From: Mesorhizobium loti R88b
GTDB taxonomy: Bacteria; Pseudomonadota; Alphaproteobacteria; Rhizobiales; Rhizobiaceae
Direction: 5' to 3'
Assembly: GCF_013170845.1 (NCBI RefSeq)
Contig: NZ_CP033367.1
Coordinates: 930,001-994,000 of the forward strand
Length of the DNA stretch: 64,000 bases
Shown: one piece after another, positions 27,313-36,333 of the stretch
Numbering within the stretch: position 1 is the stretch's first letter
Layout: every line of letters begins with the position of its first letter
The notes under the pieces: model-generated
Seen by the model: the letters and a program-made list of their open reading frames with translations, nothing else
Databases searched by the model: none
Told to the model about the DNA's origin: nothing
Position numbers and translations under genes: made by a program

Positions 27313-27411
27313 CCGCGCGCGGCCGAACGCATGGCACGTTGGCCCAGCGTCGATGTCTTATGGCCGCTGGCGTGGAAAACGCTGAGCGGCTCGGGATCGC
27401 TGTTTCCGTAT

Positions 27412-28548
27412 CTAATCCAGCGTGCGCCTGAAGCGCACCAGCGCCACGCCCGCAAACAAGGCCACGAACACCACCAGCCAGCCAATCTCGGTTGCCACCG
27501 CCGGCAATTCGGCGCCCTTCAGCATCACCGCCCGGGTGATGCGCAGGAAATGCGTCAGCGGGAAGATTTCGCCGAACGTCTGGGCCCAATCCGGCATGCC
27601 GCGATAGGGGAACATGAAGCCCGACAGCATAATCGACGGCAGGAAGAAGAAGAAAGTCAGCTGCAGCGCCTGCATCTGCGTGCGCGCGATCGTCGAGATG
27701 GTGTAGCCGAGCAGTACCAGCGACAGCACGAACACCAGCACCGCCGACAGCAGCAGCGACATCGAGCCGGTGAAGGGGATGGCGAACAGAAGCTTTGACG
27801 CCGCCAGCACCACCACCACCTGCACGGCGCCGACCGCCAGATAGGGCAGCACCTTGCCCATCATGATCTCGAGCGGGCTCGACGGCATGGCGAGCAGGTT
27901 CTCCATTGTGCCGCGCTCGGTCTCGCGCGTCAGCGCGATCGAGGTCATCATCACCATGGTCATCTGCAGGATGACGCCGAGCAGGCCGGGCACGATGTTG
28001 TATTGCGAGATGCCTTCGGGATTGTAGCGCCGGTGCACCACCACATCGAGCTGGCCCCTGGCGGTCTCGGCGGCCGCCTCCTGCATGCCTTGCGCCCTGA
28101 GCAGCGCCTGGCCGGCGACGGTGCCGAGCGTCGAAATGGCGCCGCTGGCCACCGCCGGATCGGTGGCATCGGCCTCGATCAGGATCTGCGGATTGTCGCC
28201 GCTCTCCACCCGTTTGGCGAAATCGGCGGGGATGGTGACGACGAAGGCGACGTCGCCGCGCGATATCAGGAACTCAGCCTCGGCGGCACTTTGCGCGACA
28301 TGGTCGAAGCGGTAGTAGCCGGTGGTCTGCAGCGCCGCGACAATGGCGCGGGTATAGGGATCGCTGCTGGTCGCCACCAGGGCCGCCGGCAAGCTCTTCG
28401 GATCGTTGTTGATGGCGTAGCCGAACAGCACCAGCTGCAGCAGCGGCACGCCAAGCATCATGGCGAAGGTGATGCGGTCGCGCCGCATCTGGATGAATTC
28501 CTTGATCAGCAGCGCGCCGAGCCTGGCGAAGGAAAAGATGCTGTTCAT
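27412..28548 (-). CDS. ABC-2 type export permease (YhhJ/YbhS-like)
   Basis: 378 residues with an N-terminal membrane anchor (KEFIQMRRDRITFAMMLGVPLL), a large extracytoplasmic domain of about 140 residues, and a C-terminal block of five membrane helices containing ETERGTMENLLAMP and PSIMLSGFMFPYRGMP, which are ABC-2 signatures. It overlaps the ATPase stop by 4 nt. Together with the HlyD and TetR genes this forms a complete efflux unit resembling E. coli cecR-ybhGFSR, but with only one permease. Confidence 0.93.
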   Translation of the reverse strand: MNSIFSFARLGALLIKEFIQMRRDRITFAMMLGVPLLQLVLFGYAINNDPKSLPAALVATSSDPYTRAIVAALQTTGYYRFDHVAQSAAEAEFLISRGDVAFVVTIPADFAKRVESGDNPQILIEADATDPAVASGAISTLGTVAGQALLRAQGMQEAAAETARGQLDVVVHRRYNPEGISQYNIVPGLLGVILQMTMVMMTSIALTRETERGTMENLLAMPSSPLEIMMGKVLPYLAVGAVQVVVVLAASKLLFAIPFTGSMSLLLSAVLVFVLSLVLLGYTISTIARTQMQALQLTFFFFLPSIMLSGFMFPYRGMPDWAQTFGEIFPLTHFLRITRAVMLKGAELPAVATEIGWLVVFVALFAGVALVRFRRTLD

Positions 28549-29465
28549 GCCATATTGTCCTTCGAACCCGACATGAACTGGATGAAGACGTCCTCAAGGC
28601 TGGTTTCGCCGGGCTTCACCGTGACGCCCTCGTGCTCCTTCTCGACATCGGCAAGGGCTGCTTCGAGCTTCTTCCTGTCGGAACCGACGACATGCAGCGT
28701 GGCGCCAAACGGCGCCACCTGGTCGACGCCGGGGCGGCCCTGCAGCTCTTCGGCCACCTTGGCGAGTTGCGGGCCCTGCAGCACGAAGGTGGTCAGCCCG
28801 GCATTCTTCACCACCTCGGCGACGGTGCCGGTGGCCAGCATCTTGCCGTAGGAGATGTAGCTGATGCGGTGGCAGCGTTCGGCCTCGTCCATGTAGTGGG
28901 TGGAGACCAGCACGGTCAGCCCGCCGCTGGCGAGACGGTGGATCTCGTCCCAAAACTCGCGCCGCGCCTTCGGGTCGACGCCTGCCGTCGGCTCGTCGAG
29001 CAGCAGCAGTTTCGGCTTGTGCATGATGCACGCGGCGAGCGCCAGCCGCTGCTTCCAGCCACCCGACAAGGTGCCGGCCAGCTGGTTGCGGCGTGACGTC
29101 AGGCCGAGTTCATCGAGCGTCCTGGCGACATACTCCTCGACCGGTTTCAGCCGGTAGAGCCGCGCCACGAATTGCAGGTTCTCGCCAATCGTCAGATCCT
29201 CGTAGAACGAGAATTTCTGCGTCATGTAGCCGACTTCACGCTTGATCATCAGCGAGTCGGTGCGGATGTTGAAGCCCAGCACCGTGCCTTCGCCCTCGTC
29301 CGGGGTCAGCAGGCCGCACATGATGCGGATGGTGGTGGTCTTGCCCGAACCATTGGGGCCGAGGAAGCCGACGATCTCGCCTTCGGCGACCGACATCGTC
29401 ACATGGTCGACGACGGTCTTGTCGCCGAACCGCTTGACCAGGCCATGAACGTCGATGGCGTTCAT
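28545..29465 (-). CDS. ABC exporter ATP-binding protein (YbhF-like, single domain)
   Basis: 306 residues from the ATG at 29465, which overlaps the HlyD stop by 4 nt (the open frame extends further upstream but inside hlyD). Walker A GPNGSGKT is at 36-43, the signature LSGGWKQ at 133-139 and Walker B LLLLDEP at 153-159; the H-loop STHYMDEA follows. The C-terminal ~85 residues are the accessory domain of drug/lipid exporters. E. coli YbhF has two fused nucleotide domains; this has one and must dimerise. Confidence 0.94.
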   Translation of the reverse strand: MNAIDVHGLVKRFGDKTVVDHVTMSVAEGEIVGFLGPNGSGKTTTIRIMCGLLTPDEGEGTVLGFNIRTDSLMIKREVGYMTQKFSFYEDLTIGENLQFVARLYRLKPVEEYVARTLDELGLTSRRNQLAGTLSGGWKQRLALAACIMHKPKLLLLDEPTAGVDPKARREFWDEIHRLASGGLTVLVSTHYMDEAERCHRISYISYGKMLATGTVAEVVKNAGLTTFVLQGPQLAKVAEELQGRPGVDQVAPFGATLHVVGSDRKKLEAALADVEKEHEGVTVKPGETSLEDVFIQFMSGSKDNMA

Positions 29466-30415
29466 TTTGCCGTTTCCGCAAGATCGACGTCGACGATCTG
29501 GCCAGGCTGCAGCGGGCTGGCATCGCCCTCCGGCCGCGCCTCGACGAGATAGACCAGCTTCTGCCGGTTCTCCAGGGAATAGATCACCGGCGGGGTGAAT
29601 TCCGGATCGGGCGAGACATAGCTGACGCGTGCTTTCACGTTTGGGCCGCAGCCATCGCAATGAACGCTGAGCAGGCTGCCGACCTTGACCGAGGAGAAGG
29701 CGGCCTCCGGTATGTAGACGCTGAGCTTCACCGCGCCGTCGGGCAGCACCGAAATGACCGGCGCGGTCGGGCCGGCCGTGTCGCCGGGATTGCGGATGAC
29801 GTCGTTGACGCGGCCGGGCGAGGGTGCCGCCAGCACCCGTTTCGACAATCGCCATTGCGCCTGTTCCAATGTCGACTGCGCCTGCTTGACCTGATTGTCG
29901 GCGGCCTTGATCGTCTCGGGCCGCGCCGGCAGGCCGCCGACGGCGAGATTGGCCTCGGCCTGGCCGACCTGGGCTTCTGCTGTCTCCAGCGTCGCCGAGG
30001 CGGTGTCGTAGTCGGCCTGCGTGCCGGCGCCGCGCTTGAACAGATCGGCGGCGCGGTCGTATTTGCGCTTGGCGTCGGCGGCCTGGGCTCTGGCCATGTC
30101 GACCTCGGCCTTCAGCACCGCGATCTCTTCCGGCCGCTTGCCGACCTGCAGATCGGCAAGCTGCGCTTGCGCCTGCGCAAGGCCTGCTTCGGCTTGCGCC
30201 ACCGCGATCCTGGCATCGGCATTTTCCAGCGTCACCACGGTGGTGCCCGGCGTGACGCGATCGCCGCGCTTCACGGTGACCGTCTCGACCTGCGCCACCT
30301 CGATGGGCGCCAAAAGCACATAGTCGCCCTCGACATAGCCGACAGCCAGGGGAGACGCGGGGGCGCAGGCGCCGAAGAGTTGAGCGGCAAGCGGCAAGGC
30401 GCAGAGGAAACTCAT
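29462..30415 (-). CDS. HlyD-family periplasmic adaptor subunit
   Basis: 317 residues from the ATG at 30415, set by a 4-nt overlap with the TetR stop. An N-terminal hydrophobic segment ends LFGAC, possibly a lipid attachment Cys although the lipobox is imperfect. Then come a split lipoyl domain (EVAQVETVTVKRGDRVTPG ... KRVLAAPSPGRVNDV), a long coiled-coil hairpin (about 75-180, Ala/Gln-rich) and a beta-barrel. It would bridge the inner-membrane ABC exporter to the outer membrane. Confidence 0.92.
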   Translation of the reverse strand: MSFLCALPLAAQLFGACAPASPLAVGYVEGDYVLLAPIEVAQVETVTVKRGDRVTPGTTVVTLENADARIAVAQAEAGLAQAQAQLADLQVGKRPEEIAVLKAEVDMARAQAADAKRKYDRAADLFKRGAGTQADYDTASATLETAEAQVGQAEANLAVGGLPARPETIKAADNQVKQAQSTLEQAQWRLSKRVLAAPSPGRVNDVIRNPGDTAGPTAPVISVLPDGAVKLSVYIPEAAFSSVKVGSLLSVHCDGCGPNVKARVSYVSPDPEFTPPVIYSLENRQKLVYLVEARPEGDASPLQPGQIVDVDLAETAK

Positions 30416-31119
30416 GATTTTGATCCCATCCGGGAGGCCAGTATGGCGCTGAGATTGTCTGATACGGCGGACACCACCTTGGCCGCCTCGGTGGCGCCGA
30501 TGTCGCGCCAGCCCATGCGGCGCATCACCGCCTCGCGGCCGATGCGGAAATAGACGACCTGGCCGATCAGCGTGAACACGGTGAGCCGGGTTCGTTCGCT
30601 TTCGGCCGGCTCGCCGGTCGCCTGTTCCCAGATCTGGCACAGCCGGCGATGCGTCGGCTCGAACACGCCGTTGTAGATGCGGTCGAGCGCCGCTGTCGGA
30701 TGCGACAGCTCGCGCAGCACGAATTGCACGATCTCGCCGGCCTGCGGCTGTGCCACGATGAAGCCGACCATCCGTTCCAGGGCCGCGAAGAGCAGCATAC
30801 GCGCGGTCTCCGGATCGCTTGCCGCCCCGGCTTGATTATTGCCGAGCGCGAGGCCGGCGCCCAATGCTTGGCCAGCGACAGTCTGGATGGTCTCGACGAT
30901 ATAGTCGGCGGCAGCAGCGCGGAGGCCTTCCTTGCCACCGAAATGGTAAGCGATCGAACCGATATTGGCTTGCGCCTCGGCCGCGATCTGGCGGGTCGAG
31001 GTGCCGTCGAAACCCTGCCGGCCGAACAGTTTCAGGGCCGCGCGCACAAGGGCCGCGCGGGTCAGGTCGGCGGGCGATGTTTCGCGACGCGGCATTTCAG
31101 GGGCGGTTGGCTTGATCAT
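30412..31119 (-). CDS. TetR-family regulator, CecR-like (DUF1956)
   Basis: 235 residues. The TetR helix-turn-helix is at about 20-65 (LVRAALKLFGRQGFDGTSTRQIA, IGSIAYHFGGKEGL; quoted in parts) and the C-terminal ligand domain matches the CecR/YbiH type (IVQFVLRELSHPTAALDRIYN). It heads the operon TetR-HlyD-ATPase-permease, all joined by 4-nt overlaps. A perfect 20-bp palindrome 9 bp upstream of its start is the likely autoregulatory operator. The inducing compound is unknown; CecR in E. coli responds to certain drugs. Confidence 0.92.
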   Translation of the reverse strand: MIKPTAPEMPRRETSPADLTRAALVRAALKLFGRQGFDGTSTRQIAAEAQANIGSIAYHFGGKEGLRAAAADYIVETIQTVAGQALGAGLALGNNQAGAASDPETARMLLFAALERMVGFIVAQPQAGEIVQFVLRELSHPTAALDRIYNGVFEPTHRRLCQIWEQATGEPAESERTRLTVFTLIGQVVYFRIGREAVMRRMGWRDIGATEAAKVVSAVSDNLSAILASRMGSKS

Positions 31120-31128
31120 TTCGAGATG

Positions 31129-31148
31129 TTAATCAATCGATTGATTAA
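31129..31148. promoter_or_regulatory. Perfect 20-bp TetR operator
   Basis: TTAATCAATCGATTGATTAA is an exact palindrome just upstream of the CecR-like gene and 59 bp before the divergent CYTH gene. TetR-family dimers bind sites of this symmetry and size, so autoregulation of the efflux operon is expected; effect on CYTH-CHAD is possible. Confidence 0.85.
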
Positions 31149-31207
31149 AGTCAACTTGTGCGTGACCGTCTTGCCATCGCGCACGCCAACCGCTTTAGTG
31201 CGCGGCC

Positions 31208-31681
31208 ATGGGCAAGGAAGTCGAGCGCAAGTTCCTGGTTTCCAGCACCGCGTGGCGGGATCTGGTCGAGGCGGATATCCGCATTCTCCAGTTCTATCTC
31301 GCCACCGCACCCGGCCGAACCGTGCGCATCCGCATCAGCGACGGCGCTTCCGCCAAGCTGACGCTCAAGTTCGGCAGCAGCGCGCGAGAGCGTGACGAAT
31401 TCGAATACCCGATCCCCCTGGCGGATGCCGTGGAGATGCTGGATTTCGCCCTTGGACGTGTCATCGAGAAGACACGTCATCATGTTAGGCATCGCGGCTA
31501 TCTCTACGAAGTCGACGTCTTTGGCGGTGCGCTCGCGGGACTTGTGGTGGCCGAACTCGAGACGCCGGACGACGTGGCGGAGGAAATGCTGCCAGACTGG
31601 CTCGGCCGGGAAGTGACCGGTGAGCAGAAATTCTACAACGCGTCGCTCGCCCTCGGGGGGATTCCGGAGATCGCCGCATGA
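31208..31681 (+). CDS. CYTH-domain protein (triphosphate-tunnel fold)
   Basis: 157 residues with the CYTH start motif GKEVERKFLV (Glu4-x-Glu6-x-Lys8, metal/triphosphate binding), followed by RTVRIRIS and KLTLKFG strands that line the tunnel with basic residues. Members hydrolyse inorganic tripolyphosphate or thiamine triphosphate, or bind organic polyphosphates. Its stop overlaps the CHAD gene start by 4 nt, the classic CYTH-CHAD pairing, pointing to polyphosphate-related work. Confidence 0.93.
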   Translation: MGKEVERKFLVSSTAWRDLVEADIRILQFYLATAPGRTVRIRISDGASAKLTLKFGSSARERDEFEYPIPLADAVEMLDFALGRVIEKTRHHVRHRGYLYEVDVFGGALAGLVVAELETPDDVAEEMLPDWLGREVTGEQKFYNASLALGGIPEIAA

Positions 31682-32622
31682 GCTTTCGCATCGACCCGCG
31701 CCTGCCGCTGACCGGCGAGGTCAGGCGCATCCTTGCCGAGGAAATCGGCAAGGCGCTGCTGCATCTGGATGCAGCGCGCGGCCGGCCGGACCAGGGACTG
31801 CACAAATGCCGCAAGCGGCTGAAGAGCGCTCGTGCCTTACTGCGGCTGGTTCATTCCGGTGACGAAACATTCTGCACGACGGAAAATCAGTGCTATCGCA
31901 ACGTGGCGGCGCTGCTTGCCGGCCCCCGCGAAGCGACGGCGCTGATCGAGACCATCGACCGGCTCGCGGCCGACTTTCCCAAGGAGAGCGCCGATGGCGG
32001 GCTCGATGCCGTGCGCGACAGGCTGATCGCTCGCCAGCACGACCTGCATGAAGGCGCCGGCCTCCAAGCCGCGATCGGCGCGGCTGTCGCCGCTTGCGAA
32101 GTCGGCATGAAGCGGATGGAAAGCCTGGCCTTGCCCGACCAGCCGGAACAGGCCGCCGACGTGCTGGCCGAAGGCGCCCGCGTCACCTTGCGCCGTGCCA
32201 AAAAGGCGCTCGACAGAGCCGGCACGCGCGGCGCGGCCGATGATTTCCACGATCTGCGCAAGGCCGCCAAGACGCATGGCATGCATTTGTCGCTGCTGGG
32301 CAGGCTGTGGCCGACGCCGATCAAGGCGCGGCGCAAGGCCGTCGACGCACTGGGCGAGCGGCTGGGCGAACTGCATGATCTGTTCGTCCTGCGCGCGCTG
32401 CTCGAGGCTGAAGGCGAGCCGCTGGGGCCGCGCGAGGACACCAAGCTTCTTGGCAAGCTCTTGAAGCGCTCGGAAAAGAGCTTGAGGAAGTCATGCCTTG
32501 CCGAGGCGGCCGAACTCTTCGGCGACAGCCCCAAGCACTCGACGAAGAAACTCGCCCGCAAGGCGCGCGACGATCTTGCCGGCGCTCCGTCGCTGGAGGA
32601 CACGAGCGCCGCGGCCAGCTGA
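31678..32622 (+). CDS. CHAD-domain polyphosphate-binding protein
   Basis: 314 residues, all-helical, with the conserved histidine/basic pattern of CHAD domains: LHKCRKRLKSARALLRLV near 40 and FHDLRKAAKTHGMHLSLL near 190. CHAD domains bind polyphosphate granules. Coupled by a 4-nt overlap to the CYTH gene. The last third (codons 246-302, 32413-32583) is repeated with about 97% identity 2.7 kb downstream, a sign of recent duplication. Confidence 0.92.
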   Translation: MSFRIDPRLPLTGEVRRILAEEIGKALLHLDAARGRPDQGLHKCRKRLKSARALLRLVHSGDETFCTTENQCYRNVAALLAGPREATALIETIDRLAADFPKESADGGLDAVRDRLIARQHDLHEGAGLQAAIGAAVAACEVGMKRMESLALPDQPEQAADVLAEGARVTLRRAKKALDRAGTRGAADDFHDLRKAAKTHGMHLSLLGRLWPTPIKARRKAVDALGERLGELHDLFVLRALLEAEGEPLGPREDTKLLGKLLKRSEKSLRKSCLAEAAELFGDSPKHSTKKLARKARDDLAGAPSLEDTSAAAS

Positions 32623-32667
32623 CGCGTCTGGCGCCCAGGCGCCTGTATATGGTAATCGCCAGATGGC

Positions 32668-33495
32668 ATGACCCAGCCCGGCGACACGCTCCTGGACCGA
32701 CTTGGCCGCTGGCTTGCCGGCCGGCTGCAGGAAGAATCCTCCGGCTATGAGCCCTATACCCCGTCCGATGCCGAGACGCTGCGCCGCACGCTGGAGCCGG
32801 GCGACATCCTGCTGATCGAGGGCAACCAGAAGATTTCGGCGGCGATCAAGTACCTCACCCAGTCGACCTGGTCGCACGCAGCCTTCTATATCGGCGATGC
32901 CTTGCCCGAGCCGCAAGATGGAACGGAGCGGCCGCGGCTGATCGAGGTCACGATCGGCGAAGGCTGCGTGGCGGTGCCATTGTCGCGCTATCGCACCTAC
33001 AACACCCGCATCTGCCGGGCGAATGGTCTGACACCTGAGGACCGTGACAAGGTCGTCGGCTTCATGGTCGGCAAGCTCGGCCTAAAATACGACCTCAAGA
33101 ACATTTTCGACATGCTGCGCTATTTCCTGCCGACGCCGCCGGTGCCGGTGCGCTGGCGCCGCCGCATGCTGGCCTTCGGTTCCGGCGACCCGACGCGGGC
33201 CATCTGCTCCTCGCTCATTGCCGAGGCCTATGGCCAGATCCACTACCCGATCCTGCCCGAGATCACCCGAGCCCCCGGCCGCGCCTCGGCGCAGTCGACC
33301 TATATACGCAAGGAAATCCTGCACATTCGCCACCACTCGCTGTACACGCCGCGGGATTTCGACCTGTCGCCGTTTTTCCGCATCGTCAAGCCGACGCTGG
33401 AATATGGTTTCGACTACCGGCAGATGGTCTGGGACGACAAGGCAAGCACAGACGCCGAAGCCGCAAAGGCTGGAGCAATCGCCTCAGACACGTGA
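32668..33495 (+). CDS. YiiX/YebB-like permuted NlpC/P60 cysteine hydrolase
   Basis: 275 residues with LEPGDILLIEG, TQSTWSHAAFYIG (His70), a Glu in LIEVTIGEG (Glu93) and AICSSLIAEAYG (Cys180). That order (His before Cys) is the circularly permuted papain-like fold of YiiX/YaeF proteins, predicted amidases, lipases or acyltransferases at the envelope. No signal peptide or lipobox is obvious. It lies between CHAD and a convergent cyclase gene, within the segment bracketed by the duplicated CHAD sequence. Confidence 0.82.
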   Translation: MTQPGDTLLDRLGRWLAGRLQEESSGYEPYTPSDAETLRRTLEPGDILLIEGNQKISAAIKYLTQSTWSHAAFYIGDALPEPQDGTERPRLIEVTIGEGCVAVPLSRYRTYNTRICRANGLTPEDRDKVVGFMVGKLGLKYDLKNIFDMLRYFLPTPPVPVRWRRRMLAFGSGDPTRAICSSLIAEAYGQIHYPILPEITRAPGRASAQSTYIRKEILHIRHHSLYTPRDFDLSPFFRIVKPTLEYGFDYRQMVWDDKASTDAEAAKAGAIASDT

Positions 33496-33575
33496 TGGCT
33501 TCGGCCTGGGTCAGAACATGCCCCTATAGCGCGGCCATCCGGCCGAGGTGCAGGCATTTCACATGGCGGCCTGCA

Positions 33576-34952
33576 TCATGCCGAAACCGCAACAGCACCC
33601 TGGTTTTCGGCTATGCGCTCGACCCAGACATGGACTGGTTCGTCCCGGCCGCGGATGCTCACCGGCCCATGATCGCGCGCATTCAACTGTGTCGTGGGCG
33701 ATTCCGCCTTCGCGGCCTCAATCAGTCGTGACCCAAAGCAAATATTCGCCTGAAGCTCACGGCAGAGGGACTGCAAACGGCTGGCGACGTTGACGGTGTC
33801 GCCCACCACCGCGAAGGACAGATTGCGCTCGCTTCCGACCGCGCCGATGACGACCGCGCCATATTGTGCACCGATTCGAACGTCCAGCGGCGGATATCCC
33901 CTGGACACCCGCTGCACATTCCAGTCTTCGAGAGTGGCGACCATCGCTTCAGCGCACTGGATGGCGCGAGTCGCGTCGTCATGGCTGGCTTGCGGAACCC
34001 CGAATGTCGCCATGATGCAATCGCCGATATAGTTATCGACGGTGCCACGGTGGTCGAAAACGACCTGCTCCATGCGACGGTGGAACTGACGCAGAAGTTC
34101 GAACACTGCTTCGGCTGGATGATCCTCGGAATAGTGTGTGAAGCCGACGATGTCGGCGAACAGCACCGCTATATCCTGCCGGCGAACCGGGCCGAAGGGC
34201 TCGTCATCCGTGGCGAGCTGGTCGACAACGTTGGGTGAAAAATGCCGGGCGAGATTGGCGCGGGCGCGCTCTGCCTTGACATAGTCTTCCGACAGACGTC
34301 GGGAACGAGAGACGACCAGCGCCATGATCGCGCCGATAATCAGCACGACCAAGACGTTGGTCGCCTGCGCGAATGTATCGACGAAATTGGGGTTGAGATA
34401 GAGGTTCAGTCGCTCTGTCATCGGCAGCGAATAGAGGTTCGTCGCCGGAACGACGGTTCCCGGATGAAAAATCACCCATCCCACCCCGATCGTCCACGTC
34501 AAGGCCGCGAGCGCGCCGAGATAGAGCGCCAATCGTGTCGAAAGGGTCAGCGCTCCAAGGCATACGAAAATCAGCAGGAATTTGAAGCTGCCCTCGCGCA
34601 GTTGCATGGCGGCGGGCGCGACCTCCAGGGAGAACGGGTTGGGCGTCACCAGCAGAATGGTCAACAGAATGATGTCCAGCGTACCGACGAGATAACCGAT
34701 CCACCATGGTGCCGTACGACGGCGCGCAAAGAGAAACTGGATCAGGCCGACGAGCTGGAACAGCACGAGGCCCGCCAGCACGAAGAGCAGTGAGGCATCC
34801 CAGCGGCTGATCAATGAAAAGAAGCAGAAGATCACTGCGAGCGATGTCGTACGCGCCCAGAACTGCAATGCAGCCCCCTGGCGTTCTGCGCGCTGGCGCA
34901 AATTTTTCAGGCGCGAATAGCGGCGACGTTCGAGTGTTGGTGCGGTCGGCAT
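33576..34952 (-). CDS. Membrane class III nucleotidyl cyclase with altered base-specificity residues
   Basis: 458 residues: about six membrane helices (35-215), a short linker, then a class III cyclase domain (about 255-420). Metal Asp267 (FADIVG) and Asp311 (IGDCIM) and the transition-state pair Asn388/Arg392 (VNVASR) are present. The adenine-selecting Lys, normally in VDKxxGD, is Asn307, and the partner Asp/Thr is Ala381 (SFAVVGD). The catalytic core should work, but base choice is uncertain. Such proteins make cAMP or cGMP in response to membrane signals. Convergent with the YiiX-like gene. Confidence 0.88.
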   Translation of the reverse strand: MPTAPTLERRRYSRLKNLRQRAERQGAALQFWARTTSLAVIFCFFSLISRWDASLLFVLAGLVLFQLVGLIQFLFARRRTAPWWIGYLVGTLDIILLTILLVTPNPFSLEVAPAAMQLREGSFKFLLIFVCLGALTLSTRLALYLGALAALTWTIGVGWVIFHPGTVVPATNLYSLPMTERLNLYLNPNFVDTFAQATNVLVVLIIGAIMALVVSRSRRLSEDYVKAERARANLARHFSPNVVDQLATDDEPFGPVRRQDIAVLFADIVGFTHYSEDHPAEAVFELLRQFHRRMEQVVFDHRGTVDNYIGDCIMATFGVPQASHDDATRAIQCAEAMVATLEDWNVQRVSRGYPPLDVRIGAQYGAVVIGAVGSERNLSFAVVGDTVNVASRLQSLCRELQANICFGSRLIEAAKAESPTTQLNARDHGPVSIRGRDEPVHVWVERIAENQGAVAVSA

Positions 34953-35149
34953 AGGATCACTTCGATTTCACGGGGACGTGTCACGCATTCGGCAAACCCG
35001 CCCCTACAGTCTGGCAAATCAGTGTGCGAATTCTATCATGAATGTTGGTGCCGGATCTGTTCTATCCAACGCGCCGTACAGGCGCGGTCGGCATCGCTGG
35101 TCCGGGCGGCAAGCTGGTGGCGAATGGTGGCGGTCGGCGCCACCGGAGC

Positions 35150-35359
35150 GGCGAGCCGCGGGGGCCGCGCGAGGACACCAAGCTTCTTGGCAAGCTCTTG
35201 AAGCGCTCGGAAAAGAGCTTGAGGAAGTCATGCCTTGCCCAGGCGGCCGAACTCTTCGGCGACAGCCCCAGGCACTCGACGAAGAAACTCGCCCGCAAGG
35301 CGCGCGATGATCTCGCCGGCTCCGGTGACGATACCGGCACACCGGCTGCAGCCGGATAA
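35150..35359 (+). pseudogene. Duplicated 3' fragment of the CHAD gene
   Basis: Positions 35150-35320 repeat 32413-32583 with about five mismatches in 171 bp, in the same reading frame, continuing to a TAA at 35359 (…DDLAGSGDDTG… tail). No CHAD N-terminus, CYTH gene or ribosome site precedes it, so it is a gene remnant, although the open frame reaches back to 35042. The copies bracket the YiiX-like and cyclase genes as direct repeats. Confidence 0.85.
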
Positions 35360-36217
35360 TCAGAGCAGTCCAGCCTTGCGAACCGCGGCGGCACAAGACC
35401 GGCTGACCGGCAGCAGCGCATCGTCGACAAGCCGCAGGAACGGCTTGCCGTCCTTGCGCCGGCTGCCCGCGACAGCATCCAGCGCCACCCAATGTGAGCG
35501 GTGGATCTGCACGCCATTGACGTCGCCGACCTCGCGGATGGCGTCGGCCAACCGCATCAGCACCAGTGACGTCCCCCTGTCGGTGTGCACCTCGACATAG
35601 TGGTCCTGCATGGAGAGGTAGAGCAATTTGCCGCGCGCCGCATGCGGCAGACGATCGACCAGCGGCGGCCGGGCCGGCTGTGGCTGCGGTGCTTGCGACG
35701 GCGATGACGGTGGGGCGGACATGGCTGGCCGCGCCGCGGGGGTGGGCTCGACCTGAATTCCGGCCGCGCCGGGGGCGTTTCTTCCGAGGGCGACCAGGAA
35801 CGAGATCGCGACCGCGATCAGCCCGCAGTTGATGAACAGTCCGCCAATGCCGGCGGCCGACGGAAACGGACCACCGAACAGCGCGCGGTTGAACAGCACG
35901 ACGATCGCCGTCACAGGCACGCCAGCGACGATGCCGGCAACGATGCTGCGGACCGGCCGCGAGCCGGCGGCACCGAACACGGCGGCAAGTGTAAGCCGCA
36001 TGGTGAGATAGCCTACTGTGAAGGTGGCGAGCGCCAGTGCCAGCCAGTAGGCGAAGCGCGGCAAGGCATCAAGCTGCTGGAAGGTGCCGAACGGCCCGGT
36101 GAGGCCGAGGATCGCCGACACCGCCAGCAGCGCGCCCCAGAAGCGCGGCGAGAACAGCAATGCCTGCATTTCGCGAAGCGTGGAATGCAACAGGGCGCTC
36201 TTCACGTAGCCATTCAT
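35360..36217 (-). CDS. Membrane-anchored LytTR-domain transcriptional regulator
   Basis: About 285 residues from the ATG at 36217 (a TTG at 36244 is an alternative; neither has a good ribosome site). Four membrane helices in the first ~150 residues are followed by a Pro/Ala-rich linker and a C-terminal LytTR DNA-binding domain (about 185-285: LLYLSMQDHYVEVHTDRGTSLV in part, GVQIHRSHWVAL, LPVSRS). It would bind DNA from the membrane. Divergent from a DUF6622 membrane protein across 116 bp, its probable target. Confidence 0.9.
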   Translation of the reverse strand: MNGYVKSALLHSTLREMQALLFSPRFWGALLAVSAILGLTGPFGTFQQLDALPRFAYWLALALATFTVGYLTMRLTLAAVFGAAGSRPVRSIVAGIVAGVPVTAIVVLFNRALFGGPFPSAAGIGGLFINCGLIAVAISFLVALGRNAPGAAGIQVEPTPAARPAMSAPPSSPSQAPQPQPARPPLVDRLPHAARGKLLYLSMQDHYVEVHTDRGTSLVLMRLADAIREVGDVNGVQIHRSHWVALDAVAGSRRKDGKPFLRLVDDALLPVSRSCAAAVRKAGLL

Positions 36218-36333
36218 CCCTTGCCGAAGACGCGGTTGATGCAACGCCAGCGGATCCGCATGGTGCCGTTGGACCGCAGCGCCAAGCGATACCGCGCTTG
36301 TCGAAAGCCTTCAACCGCAGACGGAGTTCCGCA

